DNA of 64,000 nucleotides from an uncultured bacterium (GTDB lineage: Bacteria; Bacillota; Clostridia; Lachnospirales; Lachnospiraceae): positions 1 to 64,000 of the forward strand of contig CAMWUN010000018.1 of the NCBI GenBank assembly GCA_947177425.1, read 5' to 3'. A program made the position numbers and the translations under genes. Shown one piece after another: positions 19,521 through 28,040 of the stretch. The first letter of the stretch is position 1. Each line of letters opens with the position of its first letter. The notes below the pieces were generated by a model that worked only from the letters and a program-made list of their open reading frames with translations, was not told where the DNA came from and ran no database searches.

Positions 19521-19622
19521 TACAAGTGTTTTTTACTTGCTGCAAGTGTTTTTTACTTGTTACAAGTGTTTTTTTTACTTGTTGCAAGTGTTCTTTACTT
19601 GTTACAAGTGTTTTTTACTTGT
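19521..19622 (-). repeat. Five tandem 20-bp hairpins at the rpsJ 3' end
   Basis: Units begin at 19521, 19541, 19561, 19583 and 19603; four are 20 bp and one is 22 bp. In the mRNA sense each reads ACAAGTAAAAAACACTTG plus two bases, so ACAAGT can pair with ACTTGT around an A-rich loop. Units alternate between TA and TG at the joint, which points to an older 40-bp duplication. The last unit supplies the final two codons and the stop codon of rpsJ. Confidence 0.85.
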
Positions 19623-19932
19623 TTTTCATCTTGATATCAATATACACACCGGCAGGCATCTCCAGTCTCTGGAGCGCATCCACTGTCTTGGGTGTGGGTG
19701 TGATGATATCAATCAGTCTCTTGTGCGTCCTCTGTTCGAACTGCTCTCTGGAATCTTTGTATTTGTGGACTGCCCTTAAGATAGTGACTACTTCCTTCTT
19801 GGTTGGAAGGGGCACTGGTCCGCTCACCTGTGATCCATTCTTCTTGACTGTTTCGATAATTTTCTTGGCAGATGCATCAACCAACTGATGATCATAAGCC
19901 TTGAGTGTGATTCTCATTACTTGACTTGCCAT
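19615..19932 (-). CDS. rpsJ: 30S ribosomal protein S10
   Basis: The first gene of the operon. S10 is also the NusG/NusE partner in transcription-translation coupling. The 105 residues include [40 protein letters not shown] and [20 protein letters not shown]. It ends [10 protein letters not shown], where the last two codons and the TAA are part of the first tandem hairpin unit. The ribosome binding site is AAGGAGG, with an 11-base spacer that contains a run of seven T. Confidence 0.97.
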   Translation of the reverse strand: MASQVMRITLKAYDHQLVDASAKKIIETVKKNGSQVSGPVPLPTKKEVVTILRAVHKYKDSREQFEQRTHKRLIDIITPTPKTVDALQRLEMPAGVYIDIKMKNK

Positions 19933-19944
19933 AAAAAAAGCCGC

Positions 19945-20230
19945 CTCCTTTTCGCACTTTTATGATGAATTAAGTACGACAAGCGGTGACTGTACACTCC
20001 CCCGTGCGTGTCCTGCTTATTTTCCCCGGCGGATTCCTCCGCGGTTTTACCAAGCACGCTTAACGCCCGTGTTCCTGCCTTCTGGCAGGCTATATGTCTG
20101 TACAGTGACTTGCCGTCAGGTTCTTTGGTCTGGCTGATATGCCAGCCCCTTGACATTCGCTCCACGGAAAACCTGCAGTGCCTTTCGGCAGGGCAGCAAC
20201 CTCACGCTTCATCGCTATCATGTCACAGCA
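19945..20230 (-). promoter_or_regulatory. Long structured leader of the S10 operon
   Basis: About 290 bases separate the promoter from rpsJ, with no gene. In the transcript, ACTGTACA (about 20100) can pair with TGTACAGT (about 19990), closing a domain of about 110 nt. That domain contains the perfect hairpin CCTGCC-AGAA-GGCAGG and GCGGAGGAATCCGC. An upstream hairpin (CTGGCATATCAGCCAG) is also present. There is no clear terminator. By analogy with known S10 leaders it may bind L4, but the fold here was only judged by eye. Confidence 0.55.
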
Positions 20231-20236
20231 CTTGAT

Positions 20237-20265
20237 AGTATACATGATGATTTCCTTTTATGCAA
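20237..20265 (-). promoter_or_regulatory. Strong promoter of the ribosomal operon
   Basis: Minus strand: TTGCAT (20260-20265), 17-bp spacer, TATACT (20237-20242). It is the only good promoter upstream of rpsJ and points to a transcript starting near 20230. Confidence 0.75.
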
Positions 20266-20498
20266 GTAATTTTTGAAAAAAAATTGCGAATTTGCGTTGA
20301 TATGTTATATTTCAGCGTTCAGCCGGCGACAGGCACAACCCTTTACCGCAAGGAAGAAATCCGGGGAGCTGAAAGAATAAGTCATTTAGCAGGAGAAAAT
20401 GGAATAGCCTGTTATGCACATTCCCATAATGCCGACGACGGCGGAATCCCACCCATTCATTTTATATAACATGACATTTTGTTGACAGGTTTATGTGT

Positions 20499-20504
20499 TA
20501 TAAT
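20499..20504 (+). promoter_or_regulatory. Extended -10 promoter for the WYL regulator
   Basis: TGTTATAAT gives a TG-N-TATAAT extended -10. A TTGACA at about 20481 is only 11 bp away, too close for a normal pair. The transcript would start near 20511, giving a very short leader that still holds GAGGTG before the ATG at 20523. The stretch 20270-20498 shows no other feature. Confidence 0.45.
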
Positions 20505-20522
20505 GTATGAGAGGTGATGAAA

Positions 20523-21422
20523 ATGCAGGAAAGCAGATTATTTCGAATTGTGTACTATCTTCTGGAGAACGGAAAAGCAACCGCTCCCGAACTTGCTCAA
20601 AAATTTGAAGTATCAATCAGAACTATTTACAGAGATATTGACGCTATAAGCAGTGCAGGAATTCCTATTTATGCGACGCAGGGAAAGGGGGGAGGTATTT
20701 TTATTCTTAATGACAATATATTGGATAAATCCTTGCTTTCTGAACAAGAACAGGAGCAAATGCTAACAGCATTACAAGGAATGGCTGCAACTACAGGTAA
20801 AAATTCTGATGAATTACTTACAAAGTTAAGCGGTCTATTTCAGTTAAAATCCGCAAATTGGATTGAAGTTGATTTCTCGGACTGGGTGCATGGTAATCCA
20901 CAACAAGATACGTTTAATATCCTCAAAGAAGCCATTTTCCAAAAGAAAGTTGTTTCTCTTTGCTATTTTAGTGGTAATGGAAATAAGGAAAAGAGAAATG
21001 TCAGACCTATTCGCTTAGTATTTAAGAGCAAAGATTGGTATCTATATGCCTTTTGCTTATTAAGAAATGATTATCGTTTCTTTAAGCTGACAAGAATAAA
21101 AGAACTTGAAATGCTGTCTGAAACTTTTACACAAGATTTAACACCGGCCAAGATTGAAAAACAAATCCAAGTTGAAAAGACTGTAGCTGTAAGTTTGAAA
21201 TTTGATAAGAAAATAGCTTTTCGCGTTTATGACGAATTTGCGGATAAAATAACAGAGGATTCACAGGGGAATTTGTATGTCCAAGTAGATTTACCCGACA
21301 ATGAGATTTTGTATTCTTATGTAATGTCTTTTTCTAATTGTGTTGAAATAATAGAACCGCAGTATATACGGGAACAAATGAAAAAAAGATTGCAGGAAAT
21401 ACAAGAAAAATATAGAACATGA
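20523..21422 (+). CDS. YafY-type HTH-WYL transcriptional regulator
   Basis: A 299-residue regulator. The N-terminal winged helix (about 1-60) has RLFRIVYYLLENGKATAPEL and VSIRTIYRDIDAISSAGIPI, typical of the DeoR-like HTH_11 group. The WYL domain spans about 140-215 (ILKEAIFQKKVVSLCYFSGN; the usual WYL triplet appears as DWYLYAFCLLR) and is a ligand-sensing fold in this family. The start is the ATG at 20523 behind GAGGTG. A GyrI-like ligand-binding gene starts 52 bp downstream, so the two probably form one unit that senses a small molecule. The region is more AT-rich than the ribosomal operon. Confidence 0.88.
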   Translation: MQESRLFRIVYYLLENGKATAPELAQKFEVSIRTIYRDIDAISSAGIPIYATQGKGGGIFILNDNILDKSLLSEQEQEQMLTALQGMAATTGKNSDELLTKLSGLFQLKSANWIEVDFSDWVHGNPQQDTFNILKEAIFQKKVVSLCYFSGNGNKEKRNVRPIRLVFKSKDWYLYAFCLLRNDYRFFKLTRIKELEMLSETFTQDLTPAKIEKQIQVEKTVAVSLKFDKKIAFRVYDEFADKITEDSQGNLYVQVDLPDNEILYSYVMSFSNCVEIIEPQYIREQMKKRLQEIQEKYRT

Positions 21423-21474
21423 CTTTAGGTGTCAGGTTATGTTTGATACACTGTTGCCTATAGGAGGTGCTGAT

Positions 21475-22110
21475 ATGAAATTTGAATGGAAAAAGCACGA
21501 AAAGGCTCTATATGGAGCAAAAAGTTTACCTGCTTTAGTAGATATACCCAGGCAAAATTTTATTATGATTAAGGGAAGTGGAAATCCTAATGATACTGAT
21601 TTTTCAGATAAGGTAGCTGCTCTCTACTCATTAGCGTATGCTATTAAAACGGGCTATAAATCTATCGCAGTCAACAACATTATATCAAACAAAATTCACG
21701 ACTTTACCGTTTATCCTTTGGAGGGTATCTGGAAACAGAAAAATGTTGATAAGGAATCTGCTGCTGGCATACTTATAAAAGAGAATTTGGAATATACCAT
21801 TATGATACGCCAGCCGGATTTTATTACAGCGGAAATGGTATGTGCTGCCCTGGAAAGGGTAAAAGTCAAAAAGCCTAATCTACTGTATGAAGATATTTAT
21901 TTTGACACAATACATGACGGAAAATGCGTTGAAATTCTTCATATCGGCTCATATGACAATGAACCGTTTTCATTTGAACAAATGGATAAATTTGCAGCAG
22001 AAAACAGTTTGCAACGCATATCAGATTGTCATAGAGAAATCTATTTAAGCAATGCTAATAGAACAAAGGCGGATAATCTCAAAACTATTTTAAGGTATAA
22101 GGTAAATTAA
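21475..22110 (+). CDS. GyrI-like small-molecule-binding protein
   Basis: A 211-residue soluble protein: MKFEWKKHEKALYGAKSLPA, PRQNFIMIKGSGNPNDTDFS, VYPLEGIWKQKN and ILHIGSYDNEPFSFEQMDKF. This is the pattern of stand-alone GyrI-like (SOUL-related) proteins, which bind hydrophobic ligands and sometimes sequester drugs. There is no DNA-binding domain. The start is ATG 21475 with TAGGAGGTG upstream; a longer frame from 21439 lacks a ribosome binding site. It follows the WYL regulator and probably acts with it. The ligand is unknown. Confidence 0.85.
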   Translation: MKFEWKKHEKALYGAKSLPALVDIPRQNFIMIKGSGNPNDTDFSDKVAALYSLAYAIKTGYKSIAVNNIISNKIHDFTVYPLEGIWKQKNVDKESAAGILIKENLEYTIMIRQPDFITAEMVCAALERVKVKKPNLLYEDIYFDTIHDGKCVEILHIGSYDNEPFSFEQMDKFAAENSLQRISDCHREIYLSNANRTKADNLKTILRYKVN

Positions 22111-22155
22111 TGAATTATAAATGTAATGGTAAACCATGCCCATGTGAGAGAAAGG

Positions 22156-22188
22156 GGGACTGCCACACTTAAACCTGTGGGCAGTCCC
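22156..22188. terminator. Hairpin between convergent genes
   Basis: GGGACTGCC-ACA pairs with TGT-GGGCAGTCCC (12 bp with one bulge). It lies between the GyrI-like gene (+) and putP (-) and could end both transcripts, but the T-runs on both sides are short. Confidence 0.55.
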
Positions 22189-22219
22189 TTGTAAACATAT
22201 AAATATGCTAATATATTCT

Positions 22220-23770
22220 TTATTCTTCATCAAAATTGATTCTGTTCAGGCTCACGTCGTCAAACTCTTCCATCATTTCAGCCGAAGGCTCCGGTGTCAG
22301 AAGACTCACTGCCACGATTGCAAGAAGGCTCACTGCAAATCCCACTGCCAGCGAGTAAAGCCCCGTAACGCTTCCAAGGGTTGCGCCGGAAACAAGGGGG
22401 ATATAATCCCAGACCAGTACAGTCAATGCGCCTGCCAGAATACCTGCCACTGCCCCCTGGAAGTTCGTCCGCTTCCAGTAAAGGGAAAGGAGCACCGTAG
22501 GTCCGAAAGCAGCGCCCAGCCCTGCCCAGGCATTGGAAACAAGTCCCATGATAGAACTGTTGGGATTAAGGGCAATCAGATAGGCAAGCACTGCAATGGC
22601 AAGCACGGTGATACGGCTGATTCTGAACACGGTCTTTTCCGTAGCATCTTTTTTAATGATGCCCTTTACAATATCTTCCGCCACGCTGGATGCGCTGACA
22701 AGAAGCTGGGAATCCGCCGTTGACATGATAGCCGCCAGTATACCGCACAGGAAAATACCTGCAATAACGGGCACTTTAATGTCCTGTGTAAAAAGCTTGA
22801 TAATCATATTGATAAAGACTTTTTCCTCTTCTCCCCCGGCAAGAATTTCAGGGTAAAGATAAGCACGCCCCACAACGCCTATCACGCAGGCAAGTATCAG
22901 GGAAAGAAATACCCAGATAATTGCAATCCCTTTGGATTTGCTTAATTCTTTCTCATTCTTAACCGCCATAAAACGGACCAGAATATGAGGCATACCGCAG
23001 TAGCCAAGCCCCCACGCCAGACCGGAAATAATGTCCACTGCACGGTAAGGCTCGCCGCCATTACTGAAAAGGCTTAAATAAGCTGCTGAACCTCCGGCCA
23101 CACCGCTCATGTCTATATTGTTCATGACGTTTCCGGCCCCCACGATTCCCAGGGCGGCAATAGGCGCTGCCAGAAGAGCCACCAGCATCAGGGTTCCCTG
23201 TATAAAATCAGTGGTACATACGGCCAGAAAGCCGCCCATAAAAGTATATACCAGAATTACGATTGCCCCGATGGTAAGAGCAATTTTATAATCTACGTTA
23301 AATACGGAATTGAAAAGCTTGCCCCCTGCTGCCAGCGCCGACGCCGTATACACCAGAAAAAATACAACTATCGTCACCGACGAAATAAAAAGCAGCACTC
23401 TCTTTTTATCATGAAATCTGTTCTCAAAATACGTAGGCAGCGTCAGAGAATTGTTGGCCCGGATCGTGTACCTGCGCAGGCGCCCCGAAATGCACAGCCA
23501 GTTCAGCACCGTTCCTATAAAAAGACCTATTGCTATCCATGCCTGTCCGGTTCCCAACGCATATATTGAACCGGGAAGCCCCATAAGAAGCCATCCGCTC
23601 ATATCCGATGCCTGTGCCGACAAGGCCGCAACCCATCCTCCAAGCTTCCTGCCTCCAAGGAAATAATCCTCTGTACTGTTATTTTTCTTTGCATACATTG
23701 CGCCGACTCCGACCATAACCAGAAGATACAGCGCAAATGCTACCACAATCCATCCTATAGAATCGCTCAT
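22220..23770 (-). CDS. putP: Sodium/proline symporter
   Basis: A 516-residue solute:sodium symporter of the cytoplasmic membrane with about 13 hydrophobic segments. Typical PutP features are MSDSIGWIVVAFALYLLVMV, DYFLGGRKLGGWVAALSAQA followed by SDMSGWLLMGLPG, and the Na-site region ILAAIMSTADSQLLVSASSV. The start is the ATG at 23770, behind GGAGGAG; the frame continues 60 codons upstream without a ribosome binding site and that part is leader. Proline uptake fits with proB 3.4 kb away, but the two are not in one operon. Confidence 0.93.
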   Translation of the reverse strand: MSDSIGWIVVAFALYLLVMVGVGAMYAKKNNSTEDYFLGGRKLGGWVAALSAQASDMSGWLLMGLPGSIYALGTGQAWIAIGLFIGTVLNWLCISGRLRRYTIRANNSLTLPTYFENRFHDKKRVLLFISSVTIVVFFLVYTASALAAGGKLFNSVFNVDYKIALTIGAIVILVYTFMGGFLAVCTTDFIQGTLMLVALLAAPIAALGIVGAGNVMNNIDMSGVAGGSAAYLSLFSNGGEPYRAVDIISGLAWGLGYCGMPHILVRFMAVKNEKELSKSKGIAIIWVFLSLILACVIGVVGRAYLYPEILAGGEEEKVFINMIIKLFTQDIKVPVIAGIFLCGILAAIMSTADSQLLVSASSVAEDIVKGIIKKDATEKTVFRISRITVLAIAVLAYLIALNPNSSIMGLVSNAWAGLGAAFGPTVLLSLYWKRTNFQGAVAGILAGALTVLVWDYIPLVSGATLGSVTGLYSLAVGFAVSLLAIVAVSLLTPEPSAEMMEEFDDVSLNRINFDEE

Positions 23771-24009
23771 TTTCTCCTCCTCATCCTGCCGTCCAGAACG
23801 TATTTGAAAAATGCTTTCTGCAAGTTCGTGCTCCATTTTTACGCAAATACCGCGCAACCCGGGACATGCAGAATGCGGGAAAATTTTCCAGCACACTCTG
23901 GCGGCATGTATGTATTTCATTACGCAATGGCACCGGCCGGATATTTTCACCCCGGAATTTCCCTATGGAGCTCTGTCGCTATCCGCCCTGTATTTACCCA
24001 CTTCTATAT

Positions 24010-24039
24010 ACTATATATGAGTTATCCCTTACCAGTCAA
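24010..24039 (-). promoter_or_regulatory. Likely putP promoter with a long leader
   Basis: Minus strand: TTGACT (24034-24039), 18 bp, TATAGT (24010-24015). The leader to the putP start is about 235 bases; no known riboswitch pattern was recognised in it. The 664-bp gap between putP and the DUF1015 gene therefore holds this promoter and leader plus the 37-bp array. Confidence 0.55.
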
Positions 24040-24162
24040 CTAGAAATTCACCCAATTAATGTATTAAATTAATTCCAGGAACATGAATCCGTTACCGATT
24101 GACACGCCTGCGGCCGCAACGTATAATCATAGTTGTTGCATCCTGGCCCGCAGAGGCGCATA

Positions 24163-24385
24163 TTATTACCAACAAACGCTGCCACGCTTTGCGAGCCAGC
24201 TTATTGTAACAAACGCTGCCACGTTTCGCGGGCCAGCTTATTGTAACAAACGATGCCACGTTTCGCGGGCCAGCTTATTGTAACAAACGCTGCCATGTTT
24301 CGTGGGCCAGTTTATTGTTACAAACGCTGCCACGTTTCGTGAGTCAGTTTATTGTAACAACGGACAGCACGCTTTGCGAACTGTT
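24163..24385. repeat. Tandem array of about six 37-bp units
   Basis: Units containing AAACGCTGCCACGTTTCGCG, GGCCAGC and TTATTGTAAC repeat with an exact period of 37 (TTATTG at 24201, 24238, 24275, 24312 and 24349; a first weaker unit near 24163). Units differ by 1-5 bases. Each can form an imperfect hairpin. A single unit of the same sequence lies at 52486-52522. There are no unique spacers between units. Confidence 0.85.
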
Positions 24386-24396
24386 CTTATGTTAAC
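24359..24396. repeat. 38-bp hairpin repeat, copy 1
   Basis: AACGGACAGCACGCTTTGCG followed by AACTGTTCTTATGTTAAC. It matches 51705-51742 at 34 of 38 positions and closes the 37-bp array. The arms GGACAG and CTGTTC, plus CGC-TTT-GCG, can pair; in the other copy the loop region changes but pairing is kept. Confidence 0.7.
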
Positions 24397-24434
24397 AGAG
24401 TTACGTTTTACAGATAAATAATGGAGGACTATTT

Positions 24435-25676
24435 ATGCCAAAAGTCACACCTTTCCAGTGTATCAGACCTGTTCCCATGCTGGCCGCAAGGGTTGCGGCC
24501 CTGCCTTACGATGTTTATAACCGCAAGGAAGCGCTTGCGGAGGTCAACAGAGAACCTCTCTCTTTCCTTCGGGTTGACAGAGCGGAAACCCAGTTTGCCG
24601 ATGATGTGGATACCTATGACCCGCGGGTGTACGCCAAGGCAAGGGAACTTCTGGATTCCATGATTGCAGAAGGCACCTTTATAATGGAAGATACTCCCTG
24701 CTACTATCTTTATGAGTTGACCATGGACGGCCGTTCCCAGACAGGCCTTGTGGCATGTTCTTCTGTGGACGATTACCAGAGCCAGATTATTAAAAAACAT
24801 GAAAACACCAGAGCGGACAAGGAACTTGACCGCATCCGCCATGTAGACGCCACGGATGCCCACACAGGCCCTATTTTTCTGGTATACCGCTCCCAAAAAG
24901 AAATCAGGGAAATTGTAGAGAACGTTAAAAAGCAGACGCCCCTTTATGATTTTGTTTCGACAGACAGTATTACACACAGGGTATGGCGCATTGCAGACCC
25001 GGACAGAACTGCCCGGCTGGAAAAGCTGTTTGGCGAAATTCCCTGTACTTACATAGCAGACGGCCACCACCGCTGCGCTTCCGCTGTAAAGGTGGGACTG
25101 AACAGGCGGCAAATGCATCCCGGTTACACGGGCAGGGAAGAATACAACCGATTTCTCTCCGTGCTGTTCCCTGACGACCAGCTTTATATTATGCCTTACA
25201 ACCGGGTAGTAAAAGATTTGAACCAGATGACGGCCGGGGAATTCTTAAAAGCTGTGGAAAAGGCCGGCTTTTCCATAGAATGTAAAGGAAAAGAACCTGT
25301 TTCCCCCGCAAAGAAAGGAACTTTCGGCCTGTACCTGTCCGGCTGCTGGTATCTCCTTACCGCCGACAGTTCCCTGCTTTCCCCGGATCCTGTAAAAGGA
25401 CTGGATGTGTCCATTCTGCAGGATAATCTTTTAGGCCCTGTTTTGAATATCAACGACCCCAGAACTGACAGCCGGATTGATTTCGTAGGGGGCATCCGGG
25501 GCCTTGCCGAACTGGAGCGGCGGGTTGGCGACGATATGGCGGCTGCCTTTTCCATGTATGCCACCTCCATACCGGAACTTCTTGCAGTGGCTGATGCCGG
25601 ACTCCTCATGCCGCCCAAATCCACCTGGTTTGAGCCAAAACTGCGGAGCGGACTGTTTATCCACCGGCTGTCCTGA
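24435..25676 (+). CDS. DUF1015 family protein
   Basis: A 413-residue soluble protein of a widespread family without a settled function. Recognisable parts are FQCIRPVPMLAARVAALPYD at the start, HENTRADKELDRIRHVDATD, YIADGHHRCASAVKVG (a conserved ADGHHR motif) and the end IPELLAVADAGLLMPPKSTW. A strong ATGGAGG site lies nine bases before the ATG. In related genomes this family often stands beside serine biosynthesis genes; none are visible here. It has its own terminator downstream. Confidence 0.9.
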   Translation: MPKVTPFQCIRPVPMLAARVAALPYDVYNRKEALAEVNREPLSFLRVDRAETQFADDVDTYDPRVYAKARELLDSMIAEGTFIMEDTPCYYLYELTMDGRSQTGLVACSSVDDYQSQIIKKHENTRADKELDRIRHVDATDAHTGPIFLVYRSQKEIREIVENVKKQTPLYDFVSTDSITHRVWRIADPDRTARLEKLFGEIPCTYIADGHHRCASAVKVGLNRRQMHPGYTGREEYNRFLSVLFPDDQLYIMPYNRVVKDLNQMTAGEFLKAVEKAGFSIECKGKEPVSPAKKGTFGLYLSGCWYLLTADSSLLSPDPVKGLDVSILQDNLLGPVLNINDPRTDSRIDFVGGIRGLAELERRVGDDMAAAFSMYATSIPELLAVADAGLLMPPKSTWFEPKLRSGLFIHRLS

Positions 25677-25744
25677 ACTGCGCACGTAAACCTTCCGAAT
25701 CATTACCTGATGTGCGAAAGTGTCACAGCACAAAACTGGTTTTT

Positions 25745-25778
25745 AAAAAATAGCAGGCGTACCGCCTGCTATTTTTTT
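25745..25778. terminator. Bidirectional-type intrinsic terminator after the DUF1015 gene
   Basis: A-run, ATAGCAGGCG, loop TAC, CGCCTGCTAT, T-run. It is a perfect stem flanked by A and T runs, so it can work on both strands; here it ends the DUF1015 transcript. Confidence 0.9.
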
Positions 25779-25821
25779 ACAAAAGACTTTCCTTTATGCC
25801 AGGAGTATGTTATTATTTACA

Positions 25822-25839
25822 TACTATATATATATAGTA
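25822..25839. promoter_or_regulatory. Perfect 18-bp palindrome upstream of padR
   Basis: TACTATATATATATAGTA is a perfect dyad 33 bp before the PadR start codon, in the promoter region. PadR proteins usually repress their own promoter through such dyads, so it is a candidate operator. Confidence 0.5.
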
Positions 25840-25871
25840 CTTTATATATGAACTAATTAGGAGGAAAAGAA

Positions 25872-26399
25872 ATGTTGTCAAAACCAGCTACTTTGCTTAT
25901 GGGAATCATTTATGAAAAGCCAGTCAATGCATATGAAATTACAAAATTATTAGATTATATGAATATCAGGTGGTGGTTTCATATTGCAGATTCAACCGTT
26001 TACGCAACTTTAAAGACTTTAGAGAGAAAGGGATTGATTGATGGCACTGTTGAAAGGACAGGCAACATGCCCGACAGGACAATCTATTCATTAACCGGAA
26101 AAGGGGAGAGCGAGTTGAAGGATACCATCAGGAAATCCCTTGTGCAGATAAATTATGACACCAATATTTTTACAATAGCCGCCTTTTTTATGGACATTCT
26201 GGAATCGGAAGAAAAGAAAGATTTGCTGGAAAGGCGTCTGACCGCCCTGCAATCTTACCTTGCCGGAATCAGCAGGCAGAATAGTGTAGCATGGAAGCAG
26301 GAAGTGCCTCCCCCACATGCGGCAAATCTGGAACGCATGATAGATATTGTAAACGCTGAGATATCTGGCACCAAAAGGTTATTATCTGTATACCTGTAA
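25872..26399 (+). CDS. PadR family transcriptional regulator
   Basis: A 175-residue regulator. The N-terminal winged helix has LLMGIIYEKPVNAYEITKLL, IADSTVYATLKTLERKGLID and DRTIYSLTGKGESELK; a helical C-terminal dimerisation part follows (about 100-175). AGGAGG precedes the ATG. The CPBP-like membrane gene begins 10 bp after its stop, so the pair is an operon, and the palindrome in front may be its operator. Ligand unknown. Confidence 0.9.
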   Translation: MLSKPATLLMGIIYEKPVNAYEITKLLDYMNIRWWFHIADSTVYATLKTLERKGLIDGTVERTGNMPDRTIYSLTGKGESELKDTIRKSLVQINYDTNIFTIAAFFMDILESEEKKDLLERRLTALQSYLAGISRQNSVAWKQEVPPPHAANLERMIDIVNAEISGTKRLLSVYL

Positions 26400-26409
26400 G
26401 GAGAAATTG

Positions 26410-27141
26410 ATGAAAAATAAATGGATACACATAGATATTGATAAAGAAAACATATTTGGTCTGGCCTGCGGTTTCACTATGATTTTGTTAAGCGCCGCCA
26501 TGGCATTATTTAACCATGAGATTTCCAATATTTTATTAAGAGATGTTCTGATGATTTTGCTTTTAGGATTTTTTCTGCCTTTATACTACCTTCTGGTTAT
26601 ACAAAAAAAGAGCCTGGCTGTTTTGGGATTCCATAAAGAAAAACTGGCTGTCAGTCTGGCTGTTAATGTAACTGCAGGCGCCGGATTGCTGGCTGTGTTC
26701 GCTGGTAAAAGTACAGAAACTCTAATTTTTGACAAATATTCCTTTTATGCAATTGCATATATTTTTGCCGCCGGAATATTTGAAATGGTTTTTATATATG
26801 GTTTTTTGCGCTATGAATTTGAACGGGCTTTCGGAATACTTCCCGCCATCTTTATGACCGCAGTATTTTACAGCCTGCACCACGCAGGTTTCCAGCCGGA
26901 ATTTAAAAAATTGTTTTTTGTCGGCATCATGTATGTTACCGTATTTTATCTTACTAAGAATATTTTCTGTATCTTTCCATTCTTCTGGGGCGCCGGGGCC
27001 ATCTGGGATGTTTTGGTAAATTCAGAGGCTGGCAGTTCGATTAAAAACGAAACATCTTTTATCATAGCAGTACTGCTATGGATTGCCATGGTTGTAATCA
27101 GCATTTTTCTGGCGGTCAGAGTCAGACGCTGTGCCGGCTAA
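26410..27141 (+). CDS. Degenerate CPBP-type membrane protein
   Basis: A 243-residue protein with about eight hydrophobic segments. It resembles CPBP (Abi) intramembrane proteases: FEMVFIYGFLRYEFER stands where the family has EExxxR, and FYSLHHAGF where it has FxxxH. The second Glu of the first motif is missing and the third motif (HxxxN/D) is replaced by IWDVLVN, so proteolytic activity is doubtful. The ATG at 26410 has AAGGAG upstream. It is cotranscribed with padR. Confidence 0.6.
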   Translation: MKNKWIHIDIDKENIFGLACGFTMILLSAAMALFNHEISNILLRDVLMILLLGFFLPLYYLLVIQKKSLAVLGFHKEKLAVSLAVNVTAGAGLLAVFAGKSTETLIFDKYSFYAIAYIFAAGIFEMVFIYGFLRYEFERAFGILPAIFMTAVFYSLHHAGFQPEFKKLFFVGIMYVTVFYLTKNIFCIFPFFWGAGAIWDVLVNSEAGSSIKNETSFIIAVLLWIAMVVISIFLAVRVRRCAG

Positions 27142-27155
27142 AGGGCGGCAGGTTT

Positions 27156-27971
27156 TTACCCTGCTGTCTCCTTTGCCTTAAACAGCGTCCCTATTTCTTT
27201 CCCCTCAAGTATCCTGCTGATATTCACCACATCGTCCCCATTGGCAATGACCATATCCACTCCCACGCCATTGGCAACCTTGGCGGCCATAATCTTGGAG
27301 GCCATGCCGCCTGTCCCAAAGGTAGTGCCTGCGCCCTTGGCGCAGGCAATCAGTTTATCGTCAATGGTTTCCACACAGCTTATAAATTCTGCCTTATTAT
27401 TATTTCTCGGATCATCCGTATAAAGCCCGTCTATGTCCGACAAAAGAATCAGCATATCCGCATGTACCATCTGGGCCACCGTGGCGGAAAGGGTATCATT
27501 ATCTCCGAAATTTTCGTCCTGAATCTGATCTGTGGAAACTGTGTCGTTTTCGTTGACAATAGGGATAACTCCAAACTTAAGCAGCTCCCGGAAGGTATTT
27601 TCCGCATTCTTCCGGCTCACCTCATTGACCATGGTCCGCTTGGTAATCAGAATCTGGGCAATGGTCTGATTATATTCTGAAAAAAGTTTCTGGTATATCA
27701 TCATAAGCCTTGCCTGCCCCACTGCCGCACATGCCTGCTTTTCTGAAAGGCTCCGGGGCTTTTCCGTAATTCCCAGCGCTTTTCTTCCTGCCCCGATAGC
27801 CCCGGAGGAAATCACAATGATTTCTTTATCCTGGTTCTTGATATCCGTCAGAACCCTTGCCAGCTTTTCCATCTTAATAAGATTCAGATGCCCTGTATCT
27901 ACATGGGTAATTGTGGAAGTGCCTATTTTCACCACAATCCGCTTTTTATCCCTCAAAAAATCCCTGTTCAT
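27156..27971 (-). CDS. proB: Glutamate 5-kinase, short form
   Basis: First step of proline synthesis: phosphorylation of glutamate by ATP. The 271 residues form one amino acid kinase domain: KKRIVVKIGTSTITH, VISSGAIGAGRKALG, IPIVNENDTVSTDQI, FGDNDTLSATVAQMVHADML and GTGGMASKIMAAKVA. The C-terminal PUA domain of the longer enzymes is absent. The start is the ATG at 27971; a TTG at 27992 would give a longer form. proA is not in the window. Confidence 0.95.
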   Translation of the reverse strand: MNRDFLRDKKRIVVKIGTSTITHVDTGHLNLIKMEKLARVLTDIKNQDKEIIVISSGAIGAGRKALGITEKPRSLSEKQACAAVGQARLMMIYQKLFSEYNQTIAQILITKRTMVNEVSRKNAENTFRELLKFGVIPIVNENDTVSTDQIQDENFGDNDTLSATVAQMVHADMLILLSDIDGLYTDDPRNNNKAEFISCVETIDDKLIACAKGAGTTFGTGGMASKIMAAKVANGVGVDMVIANGDDVVNISRILEGKEIGTLFKAKETAG

Positions 27972-28040
27972 TTCCTTTGTTTCCTTTCCCAATCATTGCT
28001 ACCCAAATCTGTGTGGAGAACAGTCTGGGCAACAGATTAT

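Noticed and set aside
20260-20469. 69-codon frame between the S10 leader and the WYL gene
   Set aside because: No ribosome binding site, overlaps the ribosomal promoter and resembles no family.
22205-22723. 172-codon frame on the plus strand
   Set aside because: It is the reverse-strand shadow of putP, with no ribosome binding site.
24163-24396. 37-bp repeats as a CRISPR array
   Set aside because: The period equals the unit length and there are no unique spacers; no cas genes are nearby.
24429-25118. 229-codon frame on the minus strand
   Set aside because: It lies wholly under the DUF1015 gene and shows no family features.
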